Positions 23,424 to 34,459 of a DNA stretch of 64,000 nt are shown one piece after another (the stretch's first letter is position 1; each line of letters starts with the position of its first letter). The DNA is from Corinectria fuckeliana. Lineage: Eukaryota; Ascomycota; Sordariomycetes; Hypocreales; Nectriaceae. The notes below the pieces were generated by a model. That model did no database searches. It was not told the origin of the DNA and was given only the letters and a program-made list of their open reading frames with translations. Location: the NCBI GenBank assembly GCA_019137255.1, contig WPDH01000208.1:2677-66676 (forward strand), in the 5' to 3' direction. Both the position numbers and the translations under genes were made by a program.

Positions 23424-23822
23424 GTCACTCACTCACGCCCTCACGCCCTCACTCCCTCACTCCCTCACTCCCTGGGCTCGCCGAAACCAAGCTTTGAAAA
23501 GTGGTATCCTCTTGTATCTCTGTTGTCACAGTTGTCCTTCAAAGTATATGTAACCCCCTTCATCCTCGGCCTCTCCCCCAAACCTTGTTCCCTCCTGCTC
23601 CCCTCTTCTCTCCTCCATCAAAAGGATCTTTTATAACCCCCTCTCCGAGAAGAATAATACCAACAAACCCGCCTTGTGATACCCCAAACCCTCGAGCTCT
23701 CTATCTCCCTTTACCCTCCGTCTCAACCGCGTTTTTCATTACCTATTTGTACCCACGATACCCTCGATACCCCTTTGATACCCTTTGCGAACGACTCGCC
23801 TAATCACATATACCCGTCAGCC
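23424..23822 (+). promoter_or_regulatory. Pyrimidine-rich promoter/5' leader of the HAM1-like gene
   Basis: The 400 bases before the start codon are dominated by C and T on the plus strand. They begin with imperfect ctcactcc/ctcacgcc repeats (about 23424-23474) and continue with CT tracts and ccct-rich words. Long pyrimidine tracts just upstream of the transcription start are typical of strongly expressed fungal genes. The exact start site cannot be set from sequence. Confidence 0.5.
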
Positions 23823-26631
23823 ATGTCTGTCAACGTCAACAACCCCACCAACAACGCCAAGAAGGAGGCCGACATCAACCGCAAGCTCCAGCTCTATGGG
23901 ATTGCCAACGCCTTCCAGAACGGCAAGGTTCCCTCTGTATGCATCCCTCGCGCTTCGATTCTTGCATTCACCAGCTCGCTAACAATAATCCCTGCTCTAG
24001 AACGACCAAATCGACGTCGCTCTCAACAGCTTCCTAGCATCCCGTGCCCTGTCGCACCCTCACGAGAAGCTCTCTTCCGATGGAAAAATTCTGGTCGAGG
24101 ATACGAGGCAGGTCATCCAGCAGGCCAAGCACCTCCTTTTGTCCAAGAATCAGGGCAACCTGATCCAGGACTTCGTGTGGCAGACCACCCAGTTCGACCC
24201 CAAGAGTGTCAACACTCCCAATGCTCCCGTCAACAAGGATACGGCTAAGAAGGACGGCGAGGACGCTCTTCAAGGCCTGCGAACTCTCGGCACCCTGCTC
24301 ATCACCAACGGCCAGTTCCGCAAGCTTCTCCAAGACTCCACTGTTCTGCTGCGAGACATTGCCGGCGATGCTGCTACTAACGCCGCCTCCAAGGTTCGTC
24401 CTTCCGAGGACAAGTTGGCTCAGATGGACAGGCCCGCTGAAGACAACACGTGGCACGAGAAGCCTGACTTTTCCAGGGAGAACTTGAAGAAGCAGGCTCA
24501 GGGCGTGTACGGCGGAAATGCCAAGAAGGATGTCAAGGACATTGCCACTGCCGGTAGCAACGCTGCCGCCCCCCAAGGCACTGAAAATGTTCAGAGCCAC
24601 CGTGACGTTGACCCTTTTGCTGGCACCAACGCCGCCATCGCTGCAGCTCAGAACAAGTTCGATGGCAATGTCAACGAGAAGACCAAGAAGAACGTCCTGC
24701 AGATTAATGAGGACTATCGCCGTCGCGCCAACGAATACTTCAACAAGAAGATGCCTCAGGAACGCAAGGATCAGACCATCTTCCGTCTCAAAAAGATGAT
24801 TCTGGAGTGCCAGCAGCATGAGGATTACTCCCAGGCTATTCAGACCCTGCTGTCCCTCGCCGAGAACTACGGCAGGCATGGCCGCAACATTGGCCAGGCG
24901 TCCTCCGGAACGGCCAAGGAGGCCCGAACCGGATTTGCCGCCGCCGAGGATGATCTCCGCACTCTCATCGAGCGCTTCGCCAACGGCACATCCACCTCCG
25001 ACCTCTGGGAGTCCATTGGCCAGATCTACAAGGATGCCGAGAAGGATCAGGAACTTCGAGATTGGTTCAAGGCCATGGACTCGTACATTCGACGCTGCCT
25101 GCTCGAGCAGGGCTACATCCTTGACGATGCTTCCACTCAACAGTGGAACCAGCTCTACGAGCGAGGTCGTTACCTGCTCCGCGAGAAGTACCGTGGTCAC
25201 ACTGACCGTGTCATTGACGAGATCAAGTTTGTTGGTGATCAGTTCGACCAGGACGTCCAGAACAAGAAGTTTGCCCAATCGGTTCAGAAGCTGTTCAAGG
25301 ACCTTGGCAATGACGCCGATGGCAAACCTGTGTTCAAGCCCCATCTTATCAAGGACCTGACTGAGGTCATCATCCCGGGTATTTTGGAGAACATTGCCTA
25401 CATCCCCATTCCTCGCATTGAGTACTCCGACCCTCAATTCGATGCCATCATCGAGAACTTGGTTCTCGAGAGCGACAACTTCACGCCCAATGTCCTGGAG
25501 ATTGCTAGCGATCACTACTTTCGCTGGGGACGCAAGAAGATTGCCAATAAGAACCACCAATCTTTCGAGGTTAAGGTGGCCGGCATCCAGATGGATCTGC
25601 GCGACGTCAGCTATCACATCAAGCGCAAGCAGGGCTTCCCATCCATCACCGACACTGGTGTCCTTGATATCCTCCTGCCCGGCGATGGGTTCTCCTTTAA
25701 GATGAAGGTGTCTACCGCTCACAAGAAGGATCGCCAGAACTTCTTCAAGGTTGACAAGGTCGATGTTGACGTAAAGGGCCTCAACTTCAAGGTCAAACAG
25801 TCTAGCCACAAGCTTCTCTTCGCCTTGGCCAAGCCCATCGCGCTCAAGGTCATTCGAAAGCCCCTGCAGGCAGCCGTGGAGAAGGCTATCAAGGATAAGT
25901 GTAACACATTCGATGCCCAGCTCTACAAGGTCAAGCAGGAGGTTGACCGTGCCACCGCTGAGGCCAAGAACAACCCAGAGAACGCTCCCAACATCTACAA
26001 GCGTTACTCGGACGCTATCCAGAATGAGTTTATGAAGAAGAAGGCCAAGGCCGAGGGTACTGTCGCAGACAAGAAGGTCAACGTCGCCGTTGTCAAGGAG
26101 GACAGCATCTTCCCCAACATTAGCCTCCCTGGCGGCATTAGTACCAAGGCCTCGGAGTACAAGGAGCTTGCTCGCAAGGGCGACAAGTGGGAGAGCCCTG
26201 TCTTCTCCATCGGCTCGGCCAACAAGAGCACGGACATTCCTGTCGCGCCCAAGATCCAGCGAAAGGCCCATGCTCTGAGCTCCAGCACTAAGACCAACAC
26301 CAACACCAACACCAACACCGGCAATGGCTCCTACATCCCTGGGAATAACACCAACACTGGCAACGCTTTCAATTCTGGCGCTTTCAATTCTGGCAACAAC
26401 ACTCAGATCCCTGGAAATGGTAGCTACATTCCTGGCTCTCAGCCTCTTCGGAGCGATGAGTTCCACACTGATCAGAACACCTTCAACAACGGCCAGCAGA
26501 GCGCCTTCGTTGGCAATGGCCAGGATGTCTTGAACGGACAGAACCGCAAGGTTGTGAACGAGTACCCCATCAGCGCCACAAACGGTCAGAAGTTCTCCAC
26601 TGGACCCGTGTTCCCCGGTCAGACCATCTAG
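23823..26631 (+). CDS. HAM1-like protein (fungal HAM1-N/HAM1-C, TULIP-like)
   Basis: Exon 1 is 23823-23936 and exon 2 is 24001-26631, with a 64-base intron; the product has 914 residues. It begins MSVNVNNPTNN and continues with a long helical N-terminal domain (roughly residues 40-550). A domain with IAYIPIPRIEY, FEVKVAGIQMDLRDVSYHI and DTGVLDILLPG (about 580-700) follows, matching the HAM1-like C-terminal family. That domain has the look of a TULIP/BPI-type lipid-binding fold. The last 130 residues are low complexity: a Thr-Asn run from a 6-base aacacc repeat, then repeated GNGSYIPG units. The family is widespread in ascomycetes and poorly characterised; a role in lipid binding or membrane contact is inference. 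The upstream leader is pyrimidine-rich. Confidence 0.85.
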
Positions 26632-27446
26632 GGGAATTGTGATGAGGATTTGGAGAGGTGATGGACTGAAAAATAGTGGAGGATGGGACGGGATGATTAA
26701 ACGTTATACCCTTTTCGCTGGAAGCACGACTTTTTTCTGCTTGTGTGCTTCCTTTGTCTTTTGATACCACGTTGGAAGTAATGACGAATGGCTCGGAAGG
26801 ACGTGAGCTGGATAGGGTACCATGGGTTGATTGGTTTATGGTTCGATTGCTTTTTTTCTGTTCGCGATTACGAAAGGAACGTTGATAGTTCAAATTGATT
26901 TGCACAACGGCTTGTGACCTATTCCAACGTGTACAGCCTACCAATTCTTATGCTGAGGATTTACCAAGGCTCCCGTTAAGCGAAGATCGGTAAGTCGGTA
27001 CCTATCTATGACCTTTCAACGACCAGCGGTCGATTCTAGATGTTGGCTAGCTTTATACATTCAGTGACGTAGACGAATAATACTGAAATAGCTTAGCGTC
27101 TAGAAAAGTGTGCTCAGCCACAGGTGATACTACAAGTACAGACGCTGCACAATAAGCGACGTAATTAAATGACCAACTGGACGACGGGCAAAGCCACACT
27201 CCGAGAGTCCGGTGGACAATCAACCCCACCAACAAGCCGTCAACGACGTACCTGGACAGTCCTGACGTACTATCAAGCAGAGGCAACAAGGAGAGGAAAG
27301 GGAAGCACGTTTTCCATCCGCCTCTCCGTCTTCCTCCTCCTCTTCCTCCTCCTCTTCATTCCATTCCTTCCTTTCGTCCTCCCCGCAGAAACCCCAGTCC
27401 TGCGTACCTACTACACACCATATTCGATGCTCCAGGTCCTCGCATC
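26632..27446. other. Intergenic region
   Basis: About 815 bases containing the 3' region of the HAM1-like gene and the promoter/leader of the next gene. A CT/CTC-rich tract (about 27320-27370) lies within 130 bases of the next start codon, similar to the leader of the HAM1-like gene. No gene seen. Confidence 0.5.
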
Positions 27447-29782
27447 ATGACGCCTGCGGCTCTCTCGCAGGAGCAGACGCACGCGCTCTTCGACATCCTC
27501 TCCCACCATGAGACGTACGCGGAGATCGAGGGCTTCAAGCTCCCCGACGCCGTGACGGGCTACGGCCACCCCTTCGCCAGGACCACCGTCTTGCCCCAGA
27601 CCGGTTGGAAGAGTCGGGCCGAGACGCCCGTGAGTTCACGGCCGGGCACGCCTCGAGCGAGGACCCCAGCGCCAGCTCCCAAGCCCGCAGTAGAAGGCAA
27701 GGGCTGCGTTTCCGGAGAGAAGGCACCGCTAGAAGAGCAGCCGCTGGAGGGGGAGGAAGGCGAGGCGCCGTCGACGTCCCCGCTGCTGCAGACGCTGCTG
27801 TCGAGGTTCGTCCTCCAGCTTCCCGGCGTGAGGGATCTGCCCCGCGAGTTCTGGTCGGTGCGCGTCCAGGGCCTGCTGGTGAGGCTGGGCGAGGCCGAGC
27901 TGTCCGAGAGCTACGACAAGGGCGCGCTGGGCACCCGCAAGGTGTTGGCGACGGGGTCGAGTGCGTTGCTGGAGATGATCGCGCGAGGGGCTCTGGGCGG
28001 CATGAAGAGGAGGCACGCTCCGGAGACTGAAGACGACGGCCTCCAAAGCGAGAACGAGTACGATCACGCCAAAGCTGAGGATCTGGTGAGAGCGTGGGAC
28101 AACGTGGTCGAAGGGCACATTTACGGAAACTTGATCGACGACTTGTACGACCACCTCAGCGCGACGGACGATTTGGAAGGCCATTCCCCTGCCGTAAAGG
28201 CCTCGGCCGAGTACGCCATCATCCAGTACGTCCCCATACCTAGATTATTGACCCAGCCCACGGTTCTAACCAGCATCGTAGCCTCGCCACCCTCCTCCAC
28301 CACATCTTTGTCCTCTCCCCAGAAGGCCAATACCTGCTCAAGCTGCTCGAGAACGTCCACAACCTCGTGCCCTACAAGATGGTCAAGCAGACGCTGCGGG
28401 TCGGCAACGCCGCCACCATGATGGGCGCCATGATGCGCCTGCTCCTTGCCAAGCTCAGCGTCACCAGCATCACCAACTGGGTCGGGCTGACGGCCAACGC
28501 CGACGACGGCATGAACCTGCTGCAGCGGATAATATCCCTGGTGCTGTCGTGGGATGCGGGTGAGTTCCGCAAGAGCGCCGACAAGATCGACAAGGCCAAG
28601 GATCGGCCCAGCGATGAGATGTTGCAGGCCATTCGGCAGCATGTCGCCCAGGGCCGTGATGAACATGAGACGGTCCGGGCAGCTAGCGCGGAGCATTCTC
28701 AGTCGATCGTCACTGCGATATTCAACGCCTCCGACCTGGACCTCACCACCGCCTTGACCGAGGAGACTCACGCCCAGTGTCTGGAGTACTACTCTGCCCT
28801 CCTCTCAGTACGCGACCGCGAGAGCATCACCGCGACCCTCTGTCGACAGCCGCCGGACCTTTTCACTGCGACAGTCAAGGACCTGTTCACGGCCTATGAG
28901 CCCATGATCCGGTCTATACACGCGCAGGTAGATCTGCGGGAACACCTCGACGCGGGGCAAGCCTTCATCGACGACTTCATCAAGGCTAGCAAGCCCAAGA
29001 AGGCGGAGACGGGCACTTCGACGCCGCTGCTAGGGGTGCGCTCGATGATCAACGGCGACGCGAGCAAGCCGGAGAAGATGCCCAGCGTCGACGACTACGT
29101 GGACCTGTTGATGAGGAACCGCGGCGTCATGTACAGGTGGGTGCACGCGCTGGCCAAGTCTTGCCCTGAGGTGTGGGCTGAAATGAGGGGCTGGGAAAAG
29201 GAATCTATTGTCAAACTTCGCCAAGAACGAAAGCCTCGGGAACCTCGGGAGGCTTCTGGCGGTGACGAGGCAAAGCCCGAGGAACCGGACGTCAACGGGA
29301 AGCCCGAGTCGAGCGTGGAAGAGCGGACGCCAGACTCGAGTTCAATGGAAGACAGCCTCAATGAACTCTTCCGGTCCCTGCCCTCGACCTCCCAGCAGCC
29401 CGTCCTCGCCGCACTCGATGCCCACTCGGCCTACCTCTCTACCCTCTCAAACCTGTCTCTGTCCCGTCTCCAGCGCATCCTCGACACCACCGGCACGGCG
29501 TCGGACAACATGGCCGGGCCGGGCATGTACCTCTCGCGATGGCAGACCCTCGTAGAAGGCACACCCATCACCCCGGCCACGCCACGAGGCGCCGTCCGGA
29601 GCGGCAAGGACGTCAAGCACACCTTGACGATGGGCAAGACGGGCGTGGGAGGCGCTGAAAAGGCGCGGGAGGCGGCGCAGCGGTCGGCCGAGGAGGCACC
29701 CGAGGCGCCGGATGTGGACGTGGTGGTGATGGAGATGGCTGATGGGTTTCGGACGCTGTTGCAAGGGCTCGGAGAGGCGTAA
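27447..29782 (+). CDS. PX-associated (PXB) / DUF3818 domain protein without a PX domain
   Basis: Exons 27447-28225 and 28282-29782, separated by a 56-base intron, give 759 residues; the junction keeps phase and yields HLATLLHHIFVLSPEGQYLL. The N-terminal part (about residues 1-190) carries the PX-associated pattern LSQEQTHALFDIL ... LQLPGVRDLPREFWSVRVQGLL. The central part (about 220-560) matches DUF3818 with VPYKMVKQTLRVGNAATMM and TNWVGLTANADDGMNLLQRI. A charged linker and an Ala/Glu-rich tail follow. Members with a PX domain bind phosphoinositides on endomembranes and act in lipid transport. I see no PX domain here, so membrane targeting must differ. The exact function of this PX-less form is unknown. 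Confidence 0.82.
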
Positions 29783-30133
29783 GCGTCCTCCACGAGCTGC
29801 ACTACACCTGCCTAGACAAGACACCATAGAGCGAGGATAAAGGGTAGCATTGCGAGGGAACATAAATAACGGCATGATTGTTTCTATAGCAACTCGACGA
29901 GATAGAGGGCTCTCAATAGACTCGAAGGAATGGGTAAACTGTACAGCTTGACTTTCAAAGTTGCAACACATCTCCCGTGCCCCAAAATGTTGATGTCTCT
30001 CTCTCTGTCTCTCTCTCTTCAATCCTATCCCTTCCTGGGAAAATTATCCCCTCAGCCCTCCGAGCCAGCCATGATCTTTCCCTCTCGTCACGAAGTCGTC
30101 AGTCGATTTTCCGGACGGATGAAGGCCCCATCA
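29783..30133. other. Convergent intergenic region
   Basis: About 350 bases between two convergent genes, including a CT microsatellite-like stretch at about 29998-30021. No gene seen. Confidence 0.5.
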
Positions 30134-31603
30134 TTAGGCAGATCTTCGCCGAGCCGGGATCTCCACACGGATCCGAGCCCGCGGCCGGGGCACCGTCTGC
30201 TCCAGCCCGCCCTCGAAAACCCTCCTCGGCGACCGCGTCCGCAGCGCCGCCCGCTCACACGGCGAAGGGCTCCTGCTCCGCCCCTCGCTCTCGCAGTAGT
30301 CGTCGACTCGCACGACGCTGGCCGGACGGGACCGGGAGGCGGCGGCGGCGGTGCTCTCCTGGCTGCTCCTCGTCATCCACGCGGGCGGCTCGATCTCGGG
30401 CGTCGCGGGGAGCGGCTTGTTGACGTTCGGCGCGGCGGCCGGGCGCAGCAGGGGCTTGCTGATGTTGGCGCGGGGCGGCGGCGACGAGCGCCATTGCACG
30501 GCGCTGCCCGTCATTTGCTGGGCGAACTGCACGACGGCTTCGGCGGCGCCGTCGGGCGAGGACTCCATCTGGCCGACACGATATGCTAGACCGTTGATGT
30601 AGTCGTCGGCAGGATGGGCGGCCGGGCTCGGGGAGCAGGACAAGGACGGGTGGGACACGAGGTCGACCATGTCGATGACCTGCACGTCGTCCGAGTCTCT
30701 CTCGGCGTCCGACTCTTCCTCGCCGCCCACCGTCTCGTCGTCCGACTCGTCCCTAGGGAGCCGGTCCCCCAGGCCCCAATCCTGCTCGTCGACAATGCAC
30801 AGCTCTTGCTCATCGCCGCCCGCAGTCTCGCCTCCTTGCCGCTGCCTCCTGGATGCGGGCGAGGGGCCTTTCGCGTACTGTTTCAGCTCGAGCCGGGGCT
30901 TCCACAGGAGCCGGATGGTGACGCCCGTGGCCGCCTCGAGGGTGCGCACCAGCTTGCCGCACGACCCGCAGTTCTTGCGGGAGAAGAACACCTCGAAGAC
31001 CGGCCGGGTGCCGTCCTCCTAGCGGACACCCCGCAGGCTCCGCAGGTGGCGCGCCGTCAGGTTGTCGAAGTCGCGGGTGATGCCGAACGTGTCCAGCAGG
31101 ACGGCGATGGCGTGCACCGCCAGCTTGACCTCGACGTGCGAGCCGCGGAACAGGCCCTCCTGTCCGGGCCGGCGCACCCCGCTCGGGCCGTGGTCGAACG
31201 GGCCGGCCATGCGCAGGCCGAGGACCCTCCCGACGGCGGCGACGCGGCGCGCCCAGAGCAGGTTGGCCAGCACGCCGGGGGCCGCGTCGAGCACGTCGCC
31301 GTGGCTGCCGCCGCCGTGGCCGCTCTCGGCCGCGGCGAGGACGGTGCGGTCGCCGGAGGAAGGGGCGACGAGCGCGAGGAAGCCGGTTGTCTTGAGGCCG
31401 AGGCACCTAGCGGTGCTGGAGGGCTTGCGGAACGACCTGGCGCGCGAGTGGCCGAACTTGAACTCGAGGTTGGGCCCGATGACCTGCACGGTGAGGGTGG
31501 CGTCCTCGCCGCTGACGATGTGATGGAAGTAGAAGAAGGGGGACGAGGCTTGGTTGGAGGATACGAAGACGGGCAGTGGCTGGCCGTCTTGGCAGGTTGA
31601 CAT
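30134..31603 (-). CDS. Deaminase-like protein (SsdA-like C-terminal type) with one in-frame UAG
   Basis: A single intronless frame of 490 codons runs from the ATG at 31603 to the stop at 30134. It is interrupted only by a TAG at codon 195 (31019-31021). Just before it lies HVEVKLAVHA (residues 156-165) and just after it FFSRKNCGSCGKLVR, i.e. an HxE plus CxxC arrangement of the zinc-dependent deaminase fold. This resembles fungal proteins carrying an SsdA-like deaminase domain, related to bacterial polymorphic-toxin deaminases. The rest of the C-terminus (about 240-489) is acidic then Pro/Arg/Ser-rich and probably disordered. Homologues I recall have Trp at the TAG position, inside an otherwise conserved block, so the interruption splits the active site. 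It could be a nonsense mutation (TGG to TAG), a sequencing error, or a codon recoded by A-to-I editing. Whether the target would be nucleic acid or free nucleoside is unknown. Confidence 0.7.
31019..31021 (-). other. In-frame TAG inside the deaminase-like gene
   Basis: This TAG is the only stop in 490 codons. It sits between the two zinc-ligand motifs, and both sides continue in the same frame without a plausible GT-AG intron across it. The plus-strand word is CTA, which a single CpA-to-TpA change could have produced from CCA. Confidence 0.85.
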
Positions 31604-32845
31604 TGTAACTGAGATGAGTTGTTGAAGCTTTCACCCTTGAGTTGTCACGGTCTCTTCGACGGGGATACTAGAAGAGTGTGAGTTTCTGAGTAGACGGCAT
31701 GAGAAGGGGGGATAAATTACATGAGGAGCGGCCTCCAAGGCACGAGATAGATATGAAATAAGAGGCGAATAGTAAACAGATGGTTGATGCTGTGCCGGAG
31801 TGCCCAATGTCGCTTCAGAAGTGCGCAGTCGTGTTGGAGCGTCTGCATCCTCGAGCAGCTGCACTTACACGCAGAACCGCCCTCTCGCCGCGGCTCAAGC
31901 ACCGCGGGACGGTCGCAACACGCGTGAATCACAGCCCGCCGGCGCAGGGCACGCGCGAGGAACTCCAACAGCGGGGACAGTGAGGGTGTATGGCATCCGA
32001 GATAAATAAATATAAAATATAAACAAGCCAGACCGGACGAGTTGCTGGTGGGGGGGGGCTCACATCGATGGGTTGGTTGGTGGTGCGAGAAACACAAGTG
32101 ATGAAAAGGTGTGGGAGAAAAGCTCCGGAGAAGAAAAAGCAGAGAGAGAGGGAAAAAAAAAAAACACACAAAGGAGGAATCTCAAGCACACGACGTGTAT
32201 GGTCAGTGGCGAATGAAACCCGCGAAAGCTGTGGCGGGTAGGAAAAATGCCCGGCTTGGTCGATGAGACGCCATCGCCACGGACAAGCCACGGAACGGCC
32301 GCCCCTTTCGTTCGGACTGGGGCGATGGGCACTAAACAAGACTGTCAGTGGCTTACGATGAGGGCCAATATGAGCATGCTGAAGAAGAGTGAGCCAGTCG
32401 CCCGGGTCTGAGGTGCAACGAGAAACATGGATGATGAGCCCTAGCATGGACGACGAGCCCTAGAAGTAGAATACCGCGGTCGCCGTTAGCTAGATACCAG
32501 CCAGGCATATTGTGTTCAACCTAGTGAGATATCATGTTATTACCTCCCTCGTTCAAGCGAGGGTGCAGTCATGCTCTATAGACAAGGCTGGATAACGACC
32601 ACGAGCGTCCAAAGACTGATGTATTTGCAGCATCGTCAAGACTTGGTTCCCTGTTAGAGAGTGTACATGTCAATGGCCACCATGAACTCACAGTCACAAA
32701 AAAGGCACGGCACATATCGTATTGACAAGCTCGGACGGGTCAGAATTGAGTAAACCGAATGGCCCAATGTCGGGAGAATCTCATTCATACATGACAAAAT
32801 CTATGACCGTACGCCCCAAATCCATGCTCCCGCGCCAGACTTTTT
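31604..32845. other. Intergenic region upstream of the deaminase-like gene
   Basis: About 1.2 kb with poly-G and poly-A runs (about 32050 and 32150) and only short incoherent open frames. It must contain the deaminase-like gene promoter and the RPS19 3' end. No further gene seen. Confidence 0.5.
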
Positions 32846-33694
32846 TTACTCGTCATCCTCCTCGTCCTCTTCCTCGGCCTCAGCCGTGGTCTGGGCGATT
32901 CGGTCCAGATCACGCTGGCCGGCCTGGGTGATGCGGCGGCCGCCCTTGTCCTCGTCCTTCTCGAGGACGCCGATCTTCTCGAGGGCCTGCATGACCTTGC
33001 GGTCAACCGAGCCCGAGGCGTCGACGTGGTGCGAGGGGGCGTTGCCGCGGTTCTTGGCGGTTCCGTGCACCTTGCGGAGGCGGCCGACACCGACCGTCTT
33101 TCTGAGGTAGACGTGGCGCGCGATGGAGGCGGCGCGCACGTAGAACCAGTCAATGTCCTGGGGGGGGAGTTCCTTGGCGGGACCGGTCTTGACGGTGTCA
33201 ACCCAACCTGGAGGGAAAGGCAAGCTGTTAGCGAAGCTATCCCGAGTTTGTTACTGCGAAGGGGGGAGGGATCTATTCTAAAGGGACCAACATACCGGGG
33301 ATGGGGAGCTTTCCCTGTCGCTTCAAGAACGCAGAGTAGGCGATGATGAACTTTTGCGCCTGGCAACAAGAGACCCATTAGCATGATTCCGTCGTCAGAA
33401 GTCTTTCGACCCCCTCGCGCCTGCTCCTCAATCTCGGTTTGAAACCATTCGCCCGCCAAGTGGCAGCGGCCGACGCAGCGGCCAGTGTTCAAGCCCGGAC
33501 GCGCTGCGACAGCGCCTCCATTTTGCGGTCGAGGTTGGCTTTTTTAATCGGGAAGATTGCGTTGCGAAGTCGTTGAGAGGTGTGTGTGTGTGTGTGTGTG
33601 TGATCGAAAGTTTCGATGATTTGGTTCCTGTGTCTTTTCTTTCTGTTCAGGGGGTACCTACATCGACATCGCGCACGGTAACTCCGCCGGCCAT
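32846..33694 (-). CDS. rps19: 40S ribosomal protein S19
   Basis: Three exons on the minus strand: 33694-33662, 33359-33296 and 33207-32846, totalling 152 residues. The spliced start reads MAGGVTVRDVD joined to AQKFIIAYSAFLKRQGKLPIP and then GWVDTVKTGPAKELPPQD. This is the eS19 pattern, with WFYVRAASIARHVYLR and RRITQAGQRDLDRIA following and an acidic tail at the end. It is a core component of the small ribosomal subunit needed for late 18S rRNA maturation. The first intron is unusually long for this window (302 bases) and holds a GT microsatellite. Placing the small first exon in front of a long intron is typical of fungal ribosomal-protein genes. Confidence 0.96.
33580..33602. repeat. (GT)n microsatellite in the first intron of RPS19
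   Basis: About eleven GT units in a row, (CA)n on the transcribed strand, within the 302-base first intron. Confidence 0.9.
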
Positions 33695-34459
33695 TTTTGC
33701 GGTATTGAAGAGAGGGGGCGGGGGGTAAAGGGGGGAGAGGACGGGTTGTTGCGTTGGGTGAGATGGTCGAGGCGTGAACGGTCGGAAAGCTCGATTCGTG
33801 GTGTTGCGAGGGCCTCGAATTGGTGAACTTTTTCTTCGGGGTAGGGCTTGTGGCCCTAGCGGGGAAGCCAAGGCGCGGGTGACTAAGCACAGTTTCCAGG
33901 GCACGGTATTTATCCACTTTCGTCCATATACGCACTGTGGAATAAAGATGGGGCCGGCCGGCCGGAAGATGAGTGAGGTAACGGGCGGGCTTCTGCATTC
34001 AACATCGGTGTTGGAAACTTGACATGCTCAGAGGACGAGACAGTAACACAAGATCCCTCGAAATCCTACAGCTTGATGCCATCCATGCTACGACCTGCAT
34101 ACTTGAAAAATTCCCAGTCAAGGGAAGCCTCATTGCCAAGACCAGAAACGGTGCCCCGCTGAAGACTTTGCAGTGTGAACCGATACACGACATAATAAAC
34201 GGCTGACGCATATCTCTCGTGACATAACACCAATCATATCTCTTGCACGTGAAACGGAATGGTGTGATTGAACAGACTCGGAATTATATTCGCGGAGTGT
34301 TTCTGAAGAAGTTTAAACCAAATCCATGCAGACAGGCCAGGTATCATTGTTCAAGCAGTCTATAAGCAACGAGAAAGAAAAGCCTTATATCCATCTAATC
34401 CAATTATTCGAAACCGGAAATGATTCCAAGCTGACTATTGGAGCTATCTCGATCTAATT
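33695..34459. other. Intergenic region upstream of RPS19
   Basis: About 765 bases containing the presumed promoter of RPS19 and the 3' end of the ZIP transporter gene. No gene seen. Confidence 0.5.

Noticed and set aside
24034..26466. An 810-codon open frame antisense to the HAM1-like gene
   Set aside because: It mirrors the C-ending codon bias of the sense gene, is Leu/Val-rich without domain structure, and has no supporting splice or promoter signals.
30990..31060. An intron that would remove the TAG in the deaminase-like gene
   Set aside because: The only GT before and AG after are too close together, and a longer intron would delete the conserved zinc-site region.
30614..31600. A 328-codon open frame antisense to the deaminase-like gene
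   Set aside because: The sense frame has recognisable motifs and the antisense frame is low-complexity Arg/Gly/Ala, a product of high GC.
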